From CAYUNA01 sp047629355 (GTDB lineage Bacteria; Bacteroidota; Bacteroidia; Chitinophagales; Saprospiraceae), in assembly GCA_047629355.1 (NCBI GenBank), contig JBLHWU010000058.1, forward strand, positions 1 through 29,793: DNA of 29,793 nt, given 5' to 3'. Each line of letters opens with the position of its first letter. Positions within the stretch are counted from its first letter, which is position 1. The position numbers and the translations under genes were made by a program. This document shows, one piece after another, positions 16,981 through 24,918 of this stretch. The notes under the pieces were generated by a model. The model was not told the origin of the DNA, did not search any database, and worked only from the letters and a program-made list of their open reading frames with translations.

Positions 16981-17069
16981 ATTCCCCCTTTGAAGATTTC
17001 CTCCCGCTTCCGATACAACATACTTTAATCAAACACACACCGAAGCAATTCGGGAAAAATCCCATAGTT

Positions 17070-18032
17070 ATGTCTAAGAACGTCTTACTCACAGCAATCA
17101 TTGCAACATTGACATTAACATTGACATTAAACGCTAAAACTTTCTTCGTAAGCCCAGGTACAACTGGCAAAGGATTAAGTTGGACAGCTGCCAACGGCGA
17201 CTTAGCAGCAGTATTGTTCGCAGCTAATTATGGTGACGAAGTTTGGGTGGCAGCGGGTACTTATTACGCTTCTTACGACAACGACCGCACTCGGTCATTC
17301 ATCATCTCTAAAGGAGTAAAAGTCTTGGGTGGCTTCACCGGTAATGAGACGGCGGCAACGCAAAGAAATCCACAGAAAAACAAAGTAATTTTGAGCGGAA
17401 ATATTGGGGATGTGAATAGCTCTGAAGATAATTCTAATACCGTTGTACTTATCGGTGCAGCGGATGAAAATACAGTTTTAGACGGTTTTTCTATCGCTGA
17501 TGGAACGGCCAACAGTGCAGGCGCAACAGCAGCAGCAACTCGTAGTGGAGGCGGTATGTACATCATGGGTAAGGGCGAAAGGAACGCTTCTAACCCAGTG
17601 ATTCGCAACTGTAATTTCTACAACAATTATAGCCGTGACGGTGGTGCGGTTTATAACAATGGTAAAGGTGGAAACGCAAGCCCGATATTTGAAAACTGTA
17701 ATTTTTATAGTAATCGTGCAGACTTGGACGGTGGTGCAATCTTTAATGACGGTCGCCACAATGGTAACAGTAGCCCAGTTTTCAGAAATTGTGAATTCAA
17801 AAATAATGAAGGTAATTATGGTGGCGCAATTTGCAACTATGGCGGACGAGGAATTGCAAGTCCTTCTTTAGAGAGATGCACTTTCGCTCAAAACGAAGCG
17901 TATTTGAGAGGTGGCGGCATCTTCAACATGGATATCGAAGGCGAAGCAACACCAACTTTAAAAAACTGCAACTTCATAGAAAATGTAGCAACCGCAGGAA
18001 ATAGCAACTATACTTTTAGTCAACAAAAATAA
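17070..18032 (+). CDS. Secreted right-handed beta-helix protein with Pmp-like repeats
   Basis: A 320-aa exported protein. A signal peptide covers residues 1-22 (hydrophobic core IIATLTLTLTL, cleavage near NAK). Residues 23-170 resemble the N-terminal cap of parallel beta-helix proteins (FFVSPGTTGKGLSWTAANG, then VWVAAGTYY). Residues about 175-310 hold 4.5 repeats of 29-31 aa. Each has a CxF-xxN turn (FYNN, FYSN, FKNN, FAQN, FIEN) and a GGAV/GGAI/GGGI turn at 191, 221, 251 and 281. These FxxN and GGAI pairs are the hallmark of chlamydial polymorphic membrane proteins and related adhesins. There is no C-terminal barrel, lipobox or T9SS domain, and the chain ends bluntly after the repeats (NYTFSQQK). 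It may be released, or truncated relative to longer homologues. A surface or extracellular binding role is inferred. Confidence 0.75.
   Translation: MSKNVLLTAIIATLTLTLTLNAKTFFVSPGTTGKGLSWTAANGDLAAVLFAANYGDEVWVAAGTYYASYDNDRTRSFIISKGVKVLGGFTGNETAATQRNPQKNKVILSGNIGDVNSSEDNSNTVVLIGAADENTVLDGFSIADGTANSAGATAAATRSGGGMYIMGKGERNASNPVIRNCNFYNNYSRDGGAVYNNGKGGNASPIFENCNFYSNRADLDGGAIFNDGRHNGNSSPVFRNCEFKNNEGNYGGAICNYGGRGIASPSLERCTFAQNEAYLRGGGIFNMDIEGEATPTLKNCNFIENVATAGNSNYTFSQQK
17106..17129 (+). repeat. 12-bp direct repeat inside the signal peptide
   Basis: ACATTGACATTA occurs twice in tandem (four hexamers ACATTR), encoding the alternating Thr-Leu core of the signal peptide. Gain or loss of a hexamer would keep the frame and change the length of the hydrophobic core. 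Confidence 0.7.
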
Positions 18033-18208
18033 AGTAAAATCACTTGAAATACTAAATTTTAAATAAAGTAGGCAGCAGGGATACGTTGCCAGAAAGTTAA
18101 AGATAATAAAGAATAGTTTACCAAACTTAATGTTTAATAGCAATAGCAAGTTAGGAAACAAACGACTTATTCTTTGCCGACTTTTTTGGAAACCATAAAA
18201 ATTAGAAA
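18033..18208. other. Intergenic, nothing recognised
   Basis: AT-rich DNA after the beta-helix gene. It shows no coding character or strong structure up to the hairpin at 18209. Confidence 0.4.
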
Positions 18209-18270
18209 GCGTGTGTCTAATACAAGAAGTTGGGAACATTTAATGTTTCCAACTTCTATTTAAAACACGC
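18209..18270 (+). terminator. Long hairpin downstream of the beta-helix gene
   Basis: GAAGTTGGGAACA pairs with TGTTTCCAACTTC (13 bp, one wobble) around TTTAA, and an outer GCGTGT/ACACGC stem encloses it. The following bases are A-rich rather than T-rich, so it may be an mRNA 3' end stabiliser more than a terminator. An A/C-rich repeat (two copies of ACACAAAACACAA, about 18283-18316) follows. Confidence 0.5.
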
Positions 18271-18380
18271 ATAAAAAACAAAGACAAAACACAAACACAA
18301 AACACAAACACAAACAATGAAAAAAGGCTCAATAACTACTTTTTAAATCAGAGCAAAAAATAAACACTTTTTTTACAAAC

Positions 18381-18413
18381 AAATCATGGTGATTTTAAAA
18401 ATCACCATGATTT
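18381..18413. repeat. Perfect 15-bp hairpin, second copy
   Basis: AAATCATGGTGATTT (18381-18395) and AAATCACCATGATTT (18399-18413) have the same arms as 2589-2621 but loop TAA instead of TTG. Here it stands alone in a repeat-rich intergenic region, about 30 bp before the tandem array. Confidence 0.8.
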
Positions 18414-18444
18414 AACGACCACTAAAGGCCTAAAACTTAAGCCA

Positions 18445-18978
18445 GCTCCATTCACTTTTTAACTTAAAAAATGAATGGAGCAACAACCACAAAACACTAA
18501 AAATTGACCAGTTCTGCCCCCCAGCTTTTTTTTCAGTGAAAAATCAGCAACGAAGAATGAACAATGACGCCAAAACCACAAAATACAGACCGCTCTACCT
18601 CCGCTTTTTAACTTAAAAAGTGAATGGAGCAACAACCACAAAACACTAAAAATTGACCAGTTCTGCCCCCCAGCTTTTTTTTTCAGTGAAAAATCAGCAA
18701 CGAAGAATGAACAATGACGCCAAAACCACAAAATACAGACTGCTCTATCCCCGCTTTTTAACTTAAAAAGTGAATGGAGCAACAACCACAAAACACTAAA
18801 AATTGACCAGTTCTACCCCCCAGCTTTTTTTTCAGTGAAAAATCAGCAACGAAGAATGAACAATGACGCCAAAACCACAAAATACAGACCGCTCTACCTC
18901 CGCTTTTTAACTTGAAAAGTGAATGGAGCAACAACCACAAAACACTAAAAATTGACCAGTTCTGCCCCCAGCTTTTTT
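18445..18978. repeat. Tandem array, about 3.5 copies of a 149/150-bp unit
   Basis: Equivalent points (the CTTTTTAACTT motif) fall at 18455, 18604, 18754 and 18903, so unit lengths are 149, 150 and 149 bp. The last copy stops after about 75 bp. Copies differ by only a few substitutions and by the length of a T-run. Each carries CTG-CCCCC-CAG followed by 7-9 T's. The first copy is preceded by GCTCCATTCA, making a 17-bp hairpin with TGAATGGAGC (18445-18481). The 149-bp units break any reading frame, so the array is non-coding. Confidence 0.85.
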
Positions 18979-19073
18979 TAATATTCTTCAAAACATCACC
19001 ATCGACATCCTATATAAATTCAACAAGATTACCCTAAAATCTCTAAAAAAATTACGTGATGTTTGATTCTCAC

Positions 19074-19113
19074 AGCTCCTTCTTTCGTTCTTTATGAAAG
19101 AGGGGGCTTTTTT
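19074..19113 (+). terminator. Rho-independent terminator
   Basis: AGCTCCTTCTTTC (19074-19086) pairs with GAAAGAGGGGGCT (19096-19108) over 13 bp including two G-T wobbles, followed by six T's. It acts on + strand transcripts, yet the nearest + gene upstream ended more than 1 kb earlier. It could end an untranslated RNA from the tandem-array region. Confidence 0.75.
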
Positions 19114-19117
19114 AATT

Positions 19118-19240
19118 TAAGGAATGCGAATTAAATGAACTCAGACTCTTAAGAGGATGTTTTGCCGTCATTTTTAAAGTAAAAGAGGAGAACAAAACCG
19201 CTCTCTCAAGAATCTAACTTTATTTATTTCGCATTCCTAA
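19118..19240. mobile_element. MITE-like element type B, copy 1
   Basis: A 117-bp core (19121-19237) with terminal inverted repeats that match at 29 of 35 positions, beginning GGAATGCGAA and ending TTCGCATTCC. It is flanked by TAA on both sides, consistent with a 3-bp target duplication. It has no coding capacity. A longer relative lies at 25081-25245. Its right end, with a near-promoter word TAACTTTA, is about 85 bp upstream of the MFS gene start. Confidence 0.75.
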
Positions 19241-19325
19241 AGATGATTACAATTGACAATATTTCTTAAAAACGCTTCAATCTTCCATTCTTTTACGCAT
19301 CTTTCCCACCAAAATAAAAACGAAT

Positions 19326-20669
19326 ATGGAATCAGCGACACCTCGTCCTCCTTTGGGGCAATTAATCATCTACGCAATTGGTCAATTTGGCTGGGCATTG
19401 GCAAGTTTTAGTGCCATGAATTTATTGCTGTATTTTTACATGCCACCAGAAGCTGGAAAATCCGCAATTTTCCCCGCTTATATTTTTCAGGGTGCAATTT
19501 TAGGCATGGTGACGGTGGTTGGATTGATAAATTTCGGCGGTCGTTTTTTTGATAGTGTGACAGATCCGCTGATTGCCAATTGGTCAGATAACGCAACTTC
19601 TACATTTGGAAAACGACGAAAATTTATGGCAATTGCTGCAGTACCAGTTGCCTTATTTTCCTTCCTTATTTTTTATCCGTTGACGGAAGGAGTGAATGGC
19701 TTAAACATAGCTTGGCTCACTGGAACGATGCTTATTTTCTACTTTTTTCTGACCCTATATGTAGTACCTTATACTGCATTAATTAGTGAATTAGGACATC
19801 ACCCAAAAGATAGAATGCTCATTAGTACGCTAATTTCTGTAGCCTTTGCGCTTGCATTGGTTGTTGGAAATGGTGCGTATGCTATTCCGAAACTATTGCC
19901 CCAAACGATGACATCGACGGAGAGTTTGCAGGCGACTGTTGGCATTTTTTCAACAGTCTCTTTATTTGCGCTGCTATGTCCTGTTTTCTTTTTAAATGAA
20001 AAGAAATATTGTTACCAAAAATCCAATTCTTTTGAAGTTTTAAAATCCATTAAATCAGTCTTTCAAAATACCGCTTTCCGTTATTTTCTCTGGTCAGATT
20101 TATTTTACTGGATTGCGCTGACCTTTATCCAATTGGGCGTTGGCTTTTATGTGGTCACCTTATTTGGTTTTGAAAAAGAGGTCGGGACCTTGTTTTCAGC
20201 AGTTGGTTTTGGCGTCAGCTTCTTGTTGTACATTCCGGTTAATTTCTTAGTCAAAAAATATGGTAAAAAACGGATTTTATCCTCGGCATTTTGGGGATTT
20301 GCTTTGACCTTTTTACTCACTTTTCTAACGCCTTATTTAGCAATGGACAAATGGGCTTTATTTTACCTGATTGCGGTTTGTTCGGGTTATCCATTGGCTT
20401 GTTTTGGCATCATTCCCAACGTCATTATTGCCGATACGGTTTATGCAGATGAGCAAAAAACAGGGGTACAGCAGGCAGGAATGTTCTATGGTGTCCGTAA
20501 TTTTATGATGAAAATGGGCATTTCGCTTGCCAATCTAATTTTTCCTTCTTTATTGTTATTTGGTAAAAGTACCGACAACCCTCTAGGCGTGCAGATAACA
20601 GCAGCGGCGGCGGTGGTATTTTGCTTGATAGGATGGGGATTTTTCAGAAAATATGACGTAAAAGATTAA
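19326..20669 (+). CDS. MFS sugar:cation symporter (GPH / MFS_2 type)
   Basis: A 447-aa inner-membrane transporter with about twelve hydrophobic segments. The motif after TM2, FDSVTDPLIANWSDNATSTFGKR, is characteristic of the glycoside-pentoside-hexuronide:cation symporter family (melibiose-permease-like), where the Asp residues take part in cation and sugar coupling. VVPYTALISELGHHPKDR after TM4 and GYPLACFGIIPNVIIADTVYAD in the C-half are also family-like. The substrate is probably a sugar or glycoside but cannot be specified. It lies 105 bp upstream of tpiA on the same strand; tpiA has its own promoter-like element, so co-transcription is uncertain. Confidence 0.87.
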   Translation: MESATPRPPLGQLIIYAIGQFGWALASFSAMNLLLYFYMPPEAGKSAIFPAYIFQGAILGMVTVVGLINFGGRFFDSVTDPLIANWSDNATSTFGKRRKFMAIAAVPVALFSFLIFYPLTEGVNGLNIAWLTGTMLIFYFFLTLYVVPYTALISELGHHPKDRMLISTLISVAFALALVVGNGAYAIPKLLPQTMTSTESLQATVGIFSTVSLFALLCPVFFLNEKKYCYQKSNSFEVLKSIKSVFQNTAFRYFLWSDLFYWIALTFIQLGVGFYVVTLFGFEKEVGTLFSAVGFGVSFLLYIPVNFLVKKYGKKRILSSAFWGFALTFLLTFLTPYLAMDKWALFYLIAVCSGYPLACFGIIPNVIIADTVYADEQKTGVQQAGMFYGVRNFMMKMGISLANLIFPSLLLFGKSTDNPLGVQITAAAAVVFCLIGWGFFRKYDVKD

Positions 20670-20718
20670 GTTGTTTCAGAATCTCAATGCTTTAACTCAC
20701 CAAAGTATTGATTTTTCC

Positions 20719-20726
20719 TATCTTTG
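20719..20726 (+). promoter_or_regulatory. Bacteroidota -7 element for tpiA
   Basis: TATCTTTG is a perfect TAnnTTTG, 48 bp before the tpiA ATG. A start near 20732 gives a leader of about 43 nt. The -33 element is not clear. Confidence 0.5.
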
Positions 20727-20774
20727 CCATCCTTTCCAAAATTTACCACTAACCACCACACAAAACAACAAAAT

Positions 20775-21530
20775 ATGAAAAGGAAAAATATCGTAGCAGG
20801 CAACTGGAAAATGAATAAAACCTACGAAGACGGAGGTGCACTTGCTCAAAGTATCATCAATAAGATAGGATTAACTCAAACAGTTGTTGTCCTTGGAACA
20901 CCTTATATTCACTTGAAAAATGTGAGTAAATCCTTGACCGGAATCTCCAATGTTCATTTAGCAGCACAGAATTGTCACCAAGAAGAAAGCGGTGCCTATA
21001 CTGGTGAGATTTCAGCAAGTATGCTACAATCTGTTGGTGTAGATTACGTAATTTTAGGACACTCAGAACGACGAGAATACTTTGGAGAAGCCGGAGAATT
21101 ATTAGCTAAAAAAGTCGATATTGTTTTGTCAAAAGGCATGATTCCAATGTTTTGCTGTGGCGAAAAATTAGATGTTCGAGAAAAGAATGGACAAGAAGAA
21201 TTAGTCGGCAAACAAATTAAAGATGCTCTTTTTCACTTGTCTGCGGAAGAATTTTCTAAAATCGTTGTTGCGTACGAACCTGTGTGGGCAATCGGTACAG
21301 GCGTAACCGCATCACCTGCTCAAGCGCAAGAAATGCACGCTTTTATCCGCAAAACTATCGCTACCCAATACGGTGAAGATATCGCAGAAGGTACATCAAT
21401 TTTATACGGTGGCAGTGTCAAACCTGGCAACGCAAAAGAGTTATTTGCCAACCCTGATGTGGACGGTGGCTTGGTCGGTGGCGCATCTTTAAAGGCAGAT
21501 GATTTTGTAGCTATTGTCAACGCTTTTTAA
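20775..21530 (+). CDS. tpiA: Triosephosphate isomerase
   Basis: A 251-aa TIM-barrel enzyme interconverting dihydroxyacetone phosphate and glyceraldehyde 3-phosphate in glycolysis and gluconeogenesis. Catalytic residues are in place: Asn10 and Lys12 (VAGNWKMNK), His96 (ILGHSERREYFGE) and Glu168 (VVAYEPVWAIGTG). The phosphate-binding YGGSVKPGN and GLVGGASLK close the protein. ATG 20775 is chosen because it gives the canonical MKRKNIVAGNWKMNK start; extending the frame upstream adds 17 residues without family similarity and would begin inside the promoter element. Confidence 0.97.
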   Translation: MKRKNIVAGNWKMNKTYEDGGALAQSIINKIGLTQTVVVLGTPYIHLKNVSKSLTGISNVHLAAQNCHQEESGAYTGEISASMLQSVGVDYVILGHSERREYFGEAGELLAKKVDIVLSKGMIPMFCCGEKLDVREKNGQEELVGKQIKDALFHLSAEEFSKIVVAYEPVWAIGTGVTASPAQAQEMHAFIRKTIATQYGEDIAEGTSILYGGSVKPGNAKELFANPDVDGGLVGGASLKADDFVAIVNAF

Positions 21531-21541
21531 AGGGTTAAGCC

Positions 21542-21607
21542 TTAGGGATTAGTGGTTAGTGGTTAGTGGTTAGTGGTTAATTACACACATTAACCATTAA
21601 TCCCTAA
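21542..21607. terminator. Palindrome with an expanded heptamer arm between convergent genes
   Basis: TTAGGGATTAGTGGTTA pairs with TTAACCATTAATCCCTAA (21590-21607), allowing a wobble. The left arm has grown into four TTAGTGG heptamers (21549-21576), so several pairing registers are possible. It sits between the tpiA stop and the convergent outer-membrane protein stop, a bidirectional terminator position, although T-runs are weak. Confidence 0.6.
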
Positions 21608-21615
21608 TCATTACA

Positions 21616-22404
21616 TTAGCGAAAATTTTTCCAGACAACACCCAAGTTTACTCGATTCGCTTTTCCAATATTCTTTCCAGAAAGAAATTTTGCACCACCT
21701 ACAAATACGCCGAAATGTGGTGTAATTCCGTAATAAATGGTTCCACCTATTTTTAAAAATTGCGACCCTTCGCCTGCCGTAATGGACTGATTGATACCGC
21801 TATTAAAGGTGTGAAAAAAGTCTAACCACGCATCAAAATACAACTTTCGACCGCCCCAACCTGCTTTGAAAACCACTGGAATCCCCAACTTCGCAATCGG
21901 CACAAATCGAAATTCCATGCCACTCTGCAAATGCACAAACCAACCTTGATTCGACTGATATTGCATCAAATACCGCAACAAAAAACTGACCGCCTTCTCC
22001 CCTATCGGATTCTCTGCATTGATATCGTAATCCCCTATTGGAAAACTGAATCCAATGCCCGTTATTTTAGACAATTTGCCATGTGAATATTCTTTGGCTT
22101 CGTTTCGAAATTTTATCGCCAAAATCGCATCCTGCAAACTTTTTTCATCCAAAGTCCAAACATAAGGCACCGACACAATCAAATTAAATCGACTGCCCAA
22201 GCCATGCGCAACGTAAAAACTCGCTGTTTTTGTGGTCAATTCTCTATCTTGCAACTCGCTACCGAACCAGTATTGCGTATATTTTTCATACGCGTAGGTC
22301 AAGGCTATATCTGTTTCATTTTTGCCTCTCATGTAGCCGTCAATTGGCCCCTGAGCAAAAACCATTTCAGGAAAAATAAGAAGGAGTGAAAGTAAATACT
22401 TCAT
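21616..22404 (-). CDS. Putative outer-membrane beta-barrel protein
   Basis: A 262-aa exported protein with a clear signal peptide (MKYLLSLLLIFPEMVFAQ-G). The mature part is a run of short alternating hydrophobic/polar strands with glycine-rich turns (TASFYVAHGLGSRFNLIVSV, GIGFSFPIGDYD, LKIGGTIYYGITPHFGVFVG), as in small barrels of the MetA-pathway/phenol-degradation outer-membrane family. That family name is only a resemblance. The function is unknown. It is about 100 bp downstream of the CotH-family gene on the same strand and could share its transcript. Confidence 0.65.
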   Translation of the reverse strand: MKYLLSLLLIFPEMVFAQGPIDGYMRGKNETDIALTYAYEKYTQYWFGSELQDRELTTKTASFYVAHGLGSRFNLIVSVPYVWTLDEKSLQDAILAIKFRNEAKEYSHGKLSKITGIGFSFPIGDYDINAENPIGEKAVSFLLRYLMQYQSNQGWFVHLQSGMEFRFVPIAKLGIPVVFKAGWGGRKLYFDAWLDFFHTFNSGINQSITAGEGSQFLKIGGTIYYGITPHFGVFVGGAKFLSGKNIGKANRVNLGVVWKNFR

Positions 22405-22503
22405 ATTGTAAATATCAAGGAAGTTTGAGGGATGTAAAGACCAAAATAAACGTTGCTAAATGACGGACTTATTCTTTCACCGTTACTTAAAATCATTTAT
22501 TTA

Positions 22504-24816
22504 TTATCTCTGCAAAACTACTTTATCAACCAAAACAGTCTCTCCATTTTGACTTAGTTTCACAAAATACAAACCCGCCCTCCAATTGGTTGTGCTCACT
22601 GACCACTGATTGATATTATTTGTCTCGGCCGTTTCAAAAATAGTACGTCCGAGCGCATCTTGAATCGTTATTTTGAAAGGAATATTTAAAGTAGTTTTTA
22701 AATCTATTGCTAAATAGTTAGAAAATGGGTTTGGAAACGAAAGCAACTCAACCAATTGATTGTCAAAAACTTCCGAAATAGCAACAGGTTCATTAGAGGC
22801 TTCAGGCGTAGGCGTTACGTTTTGAAAAATACCCGTTCCATCTGGCAATCGACCGAAGGCTGCATCTTCTGCTTGCTCGCCAAAATTAATACCATCAATC
22901 ATGGCAAAATTCTCATTTTCCGTATCAAAGATACCGATAAATTCACCGCCTGCGCTGAGCTTAAAACTCGTATGCATTTCCCCTTGTTCATCATCATCAT
23001 CTGCCCAAAAAAGCAAGAATTCACCCGACTGAATCGTCACTTCTGGCAATGCCCATTTATTGGGTTCATTTTCATTATCTGACAAATATTTATCGCCCAA
23101 AAATACAGGGTCAGCACCATAATTGTACAATTCTATCCAGTCGTCAAATTCGCCCACTTCATCCGCAATCGTTGTTCCATTGCTCGCCATCAATTCATTA
23201 ATCGCCACCGAAACCGTCGCATTGCCAATCACCAAATTTTCAAAATCACACCGAGGTTGCCGACTTTCCTGTTGTGCATCATCCATCGCCGTCACAAAAT
23301 AATGCAACTCCTCCCCTGCTGTCAAGCCTAAAATCGTAAAGGCATAAATTCCGTCATTTGCTAATATATCGTTATGTTCCCCATCATCAAACATTTGAAA
23401 ACAATTTATAATCCCTTGATTACCAATTTTATAACACAATTCTACGTCATTAATTTGACTATCATCCTCTACTTCCGCCAATATCAAAACAGGCTCATTT
23501 TCCGAAGGCTTATTGTCTGTAATTTTAGAAATTAATGGCGAAATACCTACCATTTCCAACTGCATTTGCGCATTCAAACGACGGTAAGTAATAAACTGTT
23601 TTAAACCATAAGGTGTGTGAAAATAATCCAATTCCGTCGCAAAAGATTCCTCCCATTCTGCAAAAGAGAAGCCATAATCATAGGTTCGATAAAGGTCATT
23701 TTCTGCTGACTCGCTGAGCATATTTTGCAAATTATCTAAGTAGGGATTAACGTTGTTTTCTGTAAAGATTTCGGTCAAAAAATAGTCCATATAATAAGTA
23801 AAAATCGCACGGTATTCCTCCTGTTCAATAAGTCGCCAATACAGTGGACGAGCTTCTCCATGTTTACCCCAATCGTAGATATCTCGCGTTCCCCAATCCT
23901 TTTGAAACCAATCAATTCCAAAGGTATTGTCAACATCATAAGGAAGGTATTCAAAGCGGTTAGTTGCTTGATTGTGATAGAGATAGAAATTGTTTTTATT
24001 ATAAAGTGGCCCATCCCAATTGGCGGTTAAAACATCAAATGCCATCGCTTTCAGATAATCCTGCACATTGAAAATTTGCTCCAATTCACACGCAAAGTCT
24101 GCCTCGTTTGTATTGTTTAAAACATCAATAAAATGCGCCAAATCTGAATAGTCATCTTCGGTTTCATTCGTCCGTAATTGATACGCCCGCCGTCCCCAAA
24201 ATTCTTCTTTATACAACGCTGAATTCGCTCCTTTATAATCTAAATCCGCCGGATAAATACACTTGTATAAATTGCCCCCCTTATTTCCAAATCGGTGCTG
24301 CACAAACTCTTCATCTATGTGTTCAACGTTCAAATAGAGCCCCCGATATTCCTCATTGATGTACAGTTCCACATGATTTGCACGAGTTGCAATGATCCCC
24401 ATTTGTCGAGCCAAATCCCAACCCATTTTTGACCGCACAATCGACGGGTCGTTGTGTTCCCCATTTAGATTTAATTTTTCCAAACCTTTGTATTTTCGCC
24501 CTGATTCATAGGTATTGAAAGAAATTTTAAAGGACTTTTTTTCCGCAGTCCGTGAGGTATTTCCGCGCAAACGAAAACCAATATTATTGATTGTATCTGC
24601 CCCATTTCCATTGTCAAAAATGCAGGTGGCATGCCAGTGATAATTGCTTTGTTCATTCCCAGATTCGAGCATAATCGCCAGAGAATCAACGGGTAGAAAT
24701 ACCTCGACTCGTGGAATTATATCATCACGGAAGACGTCGCCGTTTGCAGGGAATGGGGTTTGAGCAAAGGTAGAATTTAGAGAAAGTAATAAAATTGTTA
24801 GGAATATGTTTTTCAT
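22504..24816 (-). CDS. CotH-kinase family protein with lamin-tail domain and T9SS sorting domain
   Basis: A 770-aa secreted multidomain protein. A signal peptide covers residues 1-19 (cleavage after FAQ). A CotH kinase-like domain spans about 35-430: FRLRGNTSR (81-89), a KKSFKISF strand, NVEHIDEEF (163-171), ANWDGPLYNKNNFYLY (265-280) and LPYDVDNTFG (291-300), the last two corresponding to the catalytic and metal-binding loops of spore-coat CotH. A beta-sandwich follows at about 425-530, then a lamin-tail domain (about 537-655, INELMASNG...DDWIELYNYG). It ends in a type A T9SS C-terminal sorting domain (690-770, FPNPFSNYLAI... GLYFVKL... VVLQR). Export through T9SS to the surface or medium is therefore expected. 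Protein phosphorylation by the CotH domain is known for Bacillus and remains an inference here. Confidence 0.9.
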   Translation of the reverse strand: MKNIFLTILLLSLNSTFAQTPFPANGDVFRDDIIPRVEVFLPVDSLAIMLESGNEQSNYHWHATCIFDNGNGADTINNIGFRLRGNTSRTAEKKSFKISFNTYESGRKYKGLEKLNLNGEHNDPSIVRSKMGWDLARQMGIIATRANHVELYINEEYRGLYLNVEHIDEEFVQHRFGNKGGNLYKCIYPADLDYKGANSALYKEEFWGRRAYQLRTNETEDDYSDLAHFIDVLNNTNEADFACELEQIFNVQDYLKAMAFDVLTANWDGPLYNKNNFYLYHNQATNRFEYLPYDVDNTFGIDWFQKDWGTRDIYDWGKHGEARPLYWRLIEQEEYRAIFTYYMDYFLTEIFTENNVNPYLDNLQNMLSESAENDLYRTYDYGFSFAEWEESFATELDYFHTPYGLKQFITYRRLNAQMQLEMVGISPLISKITDNKPSENEPVLILAEVEDDSQINDVELCYKIGNQGIINCFQMFDDGEHNDILANDGIYAFTILGLTAGEELHYFVTAMDDAQQESRQPRCDFENLVIGNATVSVAINELMASNGTTIADEVGEFDDWIELYNYGADPVFLGDKYLSDNENEPNKWALPEVTIQSGEFLLFWADDDDEQGEMHTSFKLSAGGEFIGIFDTENENFAMIDGINFGEQAEDAAFGRLPDGTGIFQNVTPTPEASNEPVAISEVFDNQLVELLSFPNPFSNYLAIDLKTTLNIPFKITIQDALGRTIFETAETNNINQWSVSTTNWRAGLYFVKLSQNGETVLVDKVVLQR

Positions 24817-24918
24817 AAACTGTGTTTTAAGTCAAACGAATTTAATAAATTGAGCCATAATGCACTGTAATTCTTTCTTCTAAAAAACAAGCATAATGAC
24901 CCAAGTTATTGAATCGTC
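24817..24918. other. Intergenic, nothing recognised
   Basis: AT-rich sequence upstream of the CotH-family gene. It should contain that gene's minus-strand promoter, but I found no TAnnTTTG. Confidence 0.35.

Noticed and set aside
18445..18978. CRISPR-like array
   Set aside because: The repeated unit is about 150 bp and conserved along its whole length. There are no short repeats with variable spacers and no cas genes nearby.
18459..18991. Repetitive minus-strand open frames over the tandem array, encoding a Trp/Phe/Cys-rich repeat peptide
   Set aside because: Two of the three unit lengths are 149 bp and shift the frame, the composition is unlike a real protein, there is no start context, and nucleotide identity between copies explains the apparent protein repeat.
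24756..24770. TACCTTTG promoter element on the minus strand near 24763
   Set aside because: It lies inside the signal-peptide codons of the CotH-family gene (Ser-Thr-Phe-Ala) and is explained by coding sequence.
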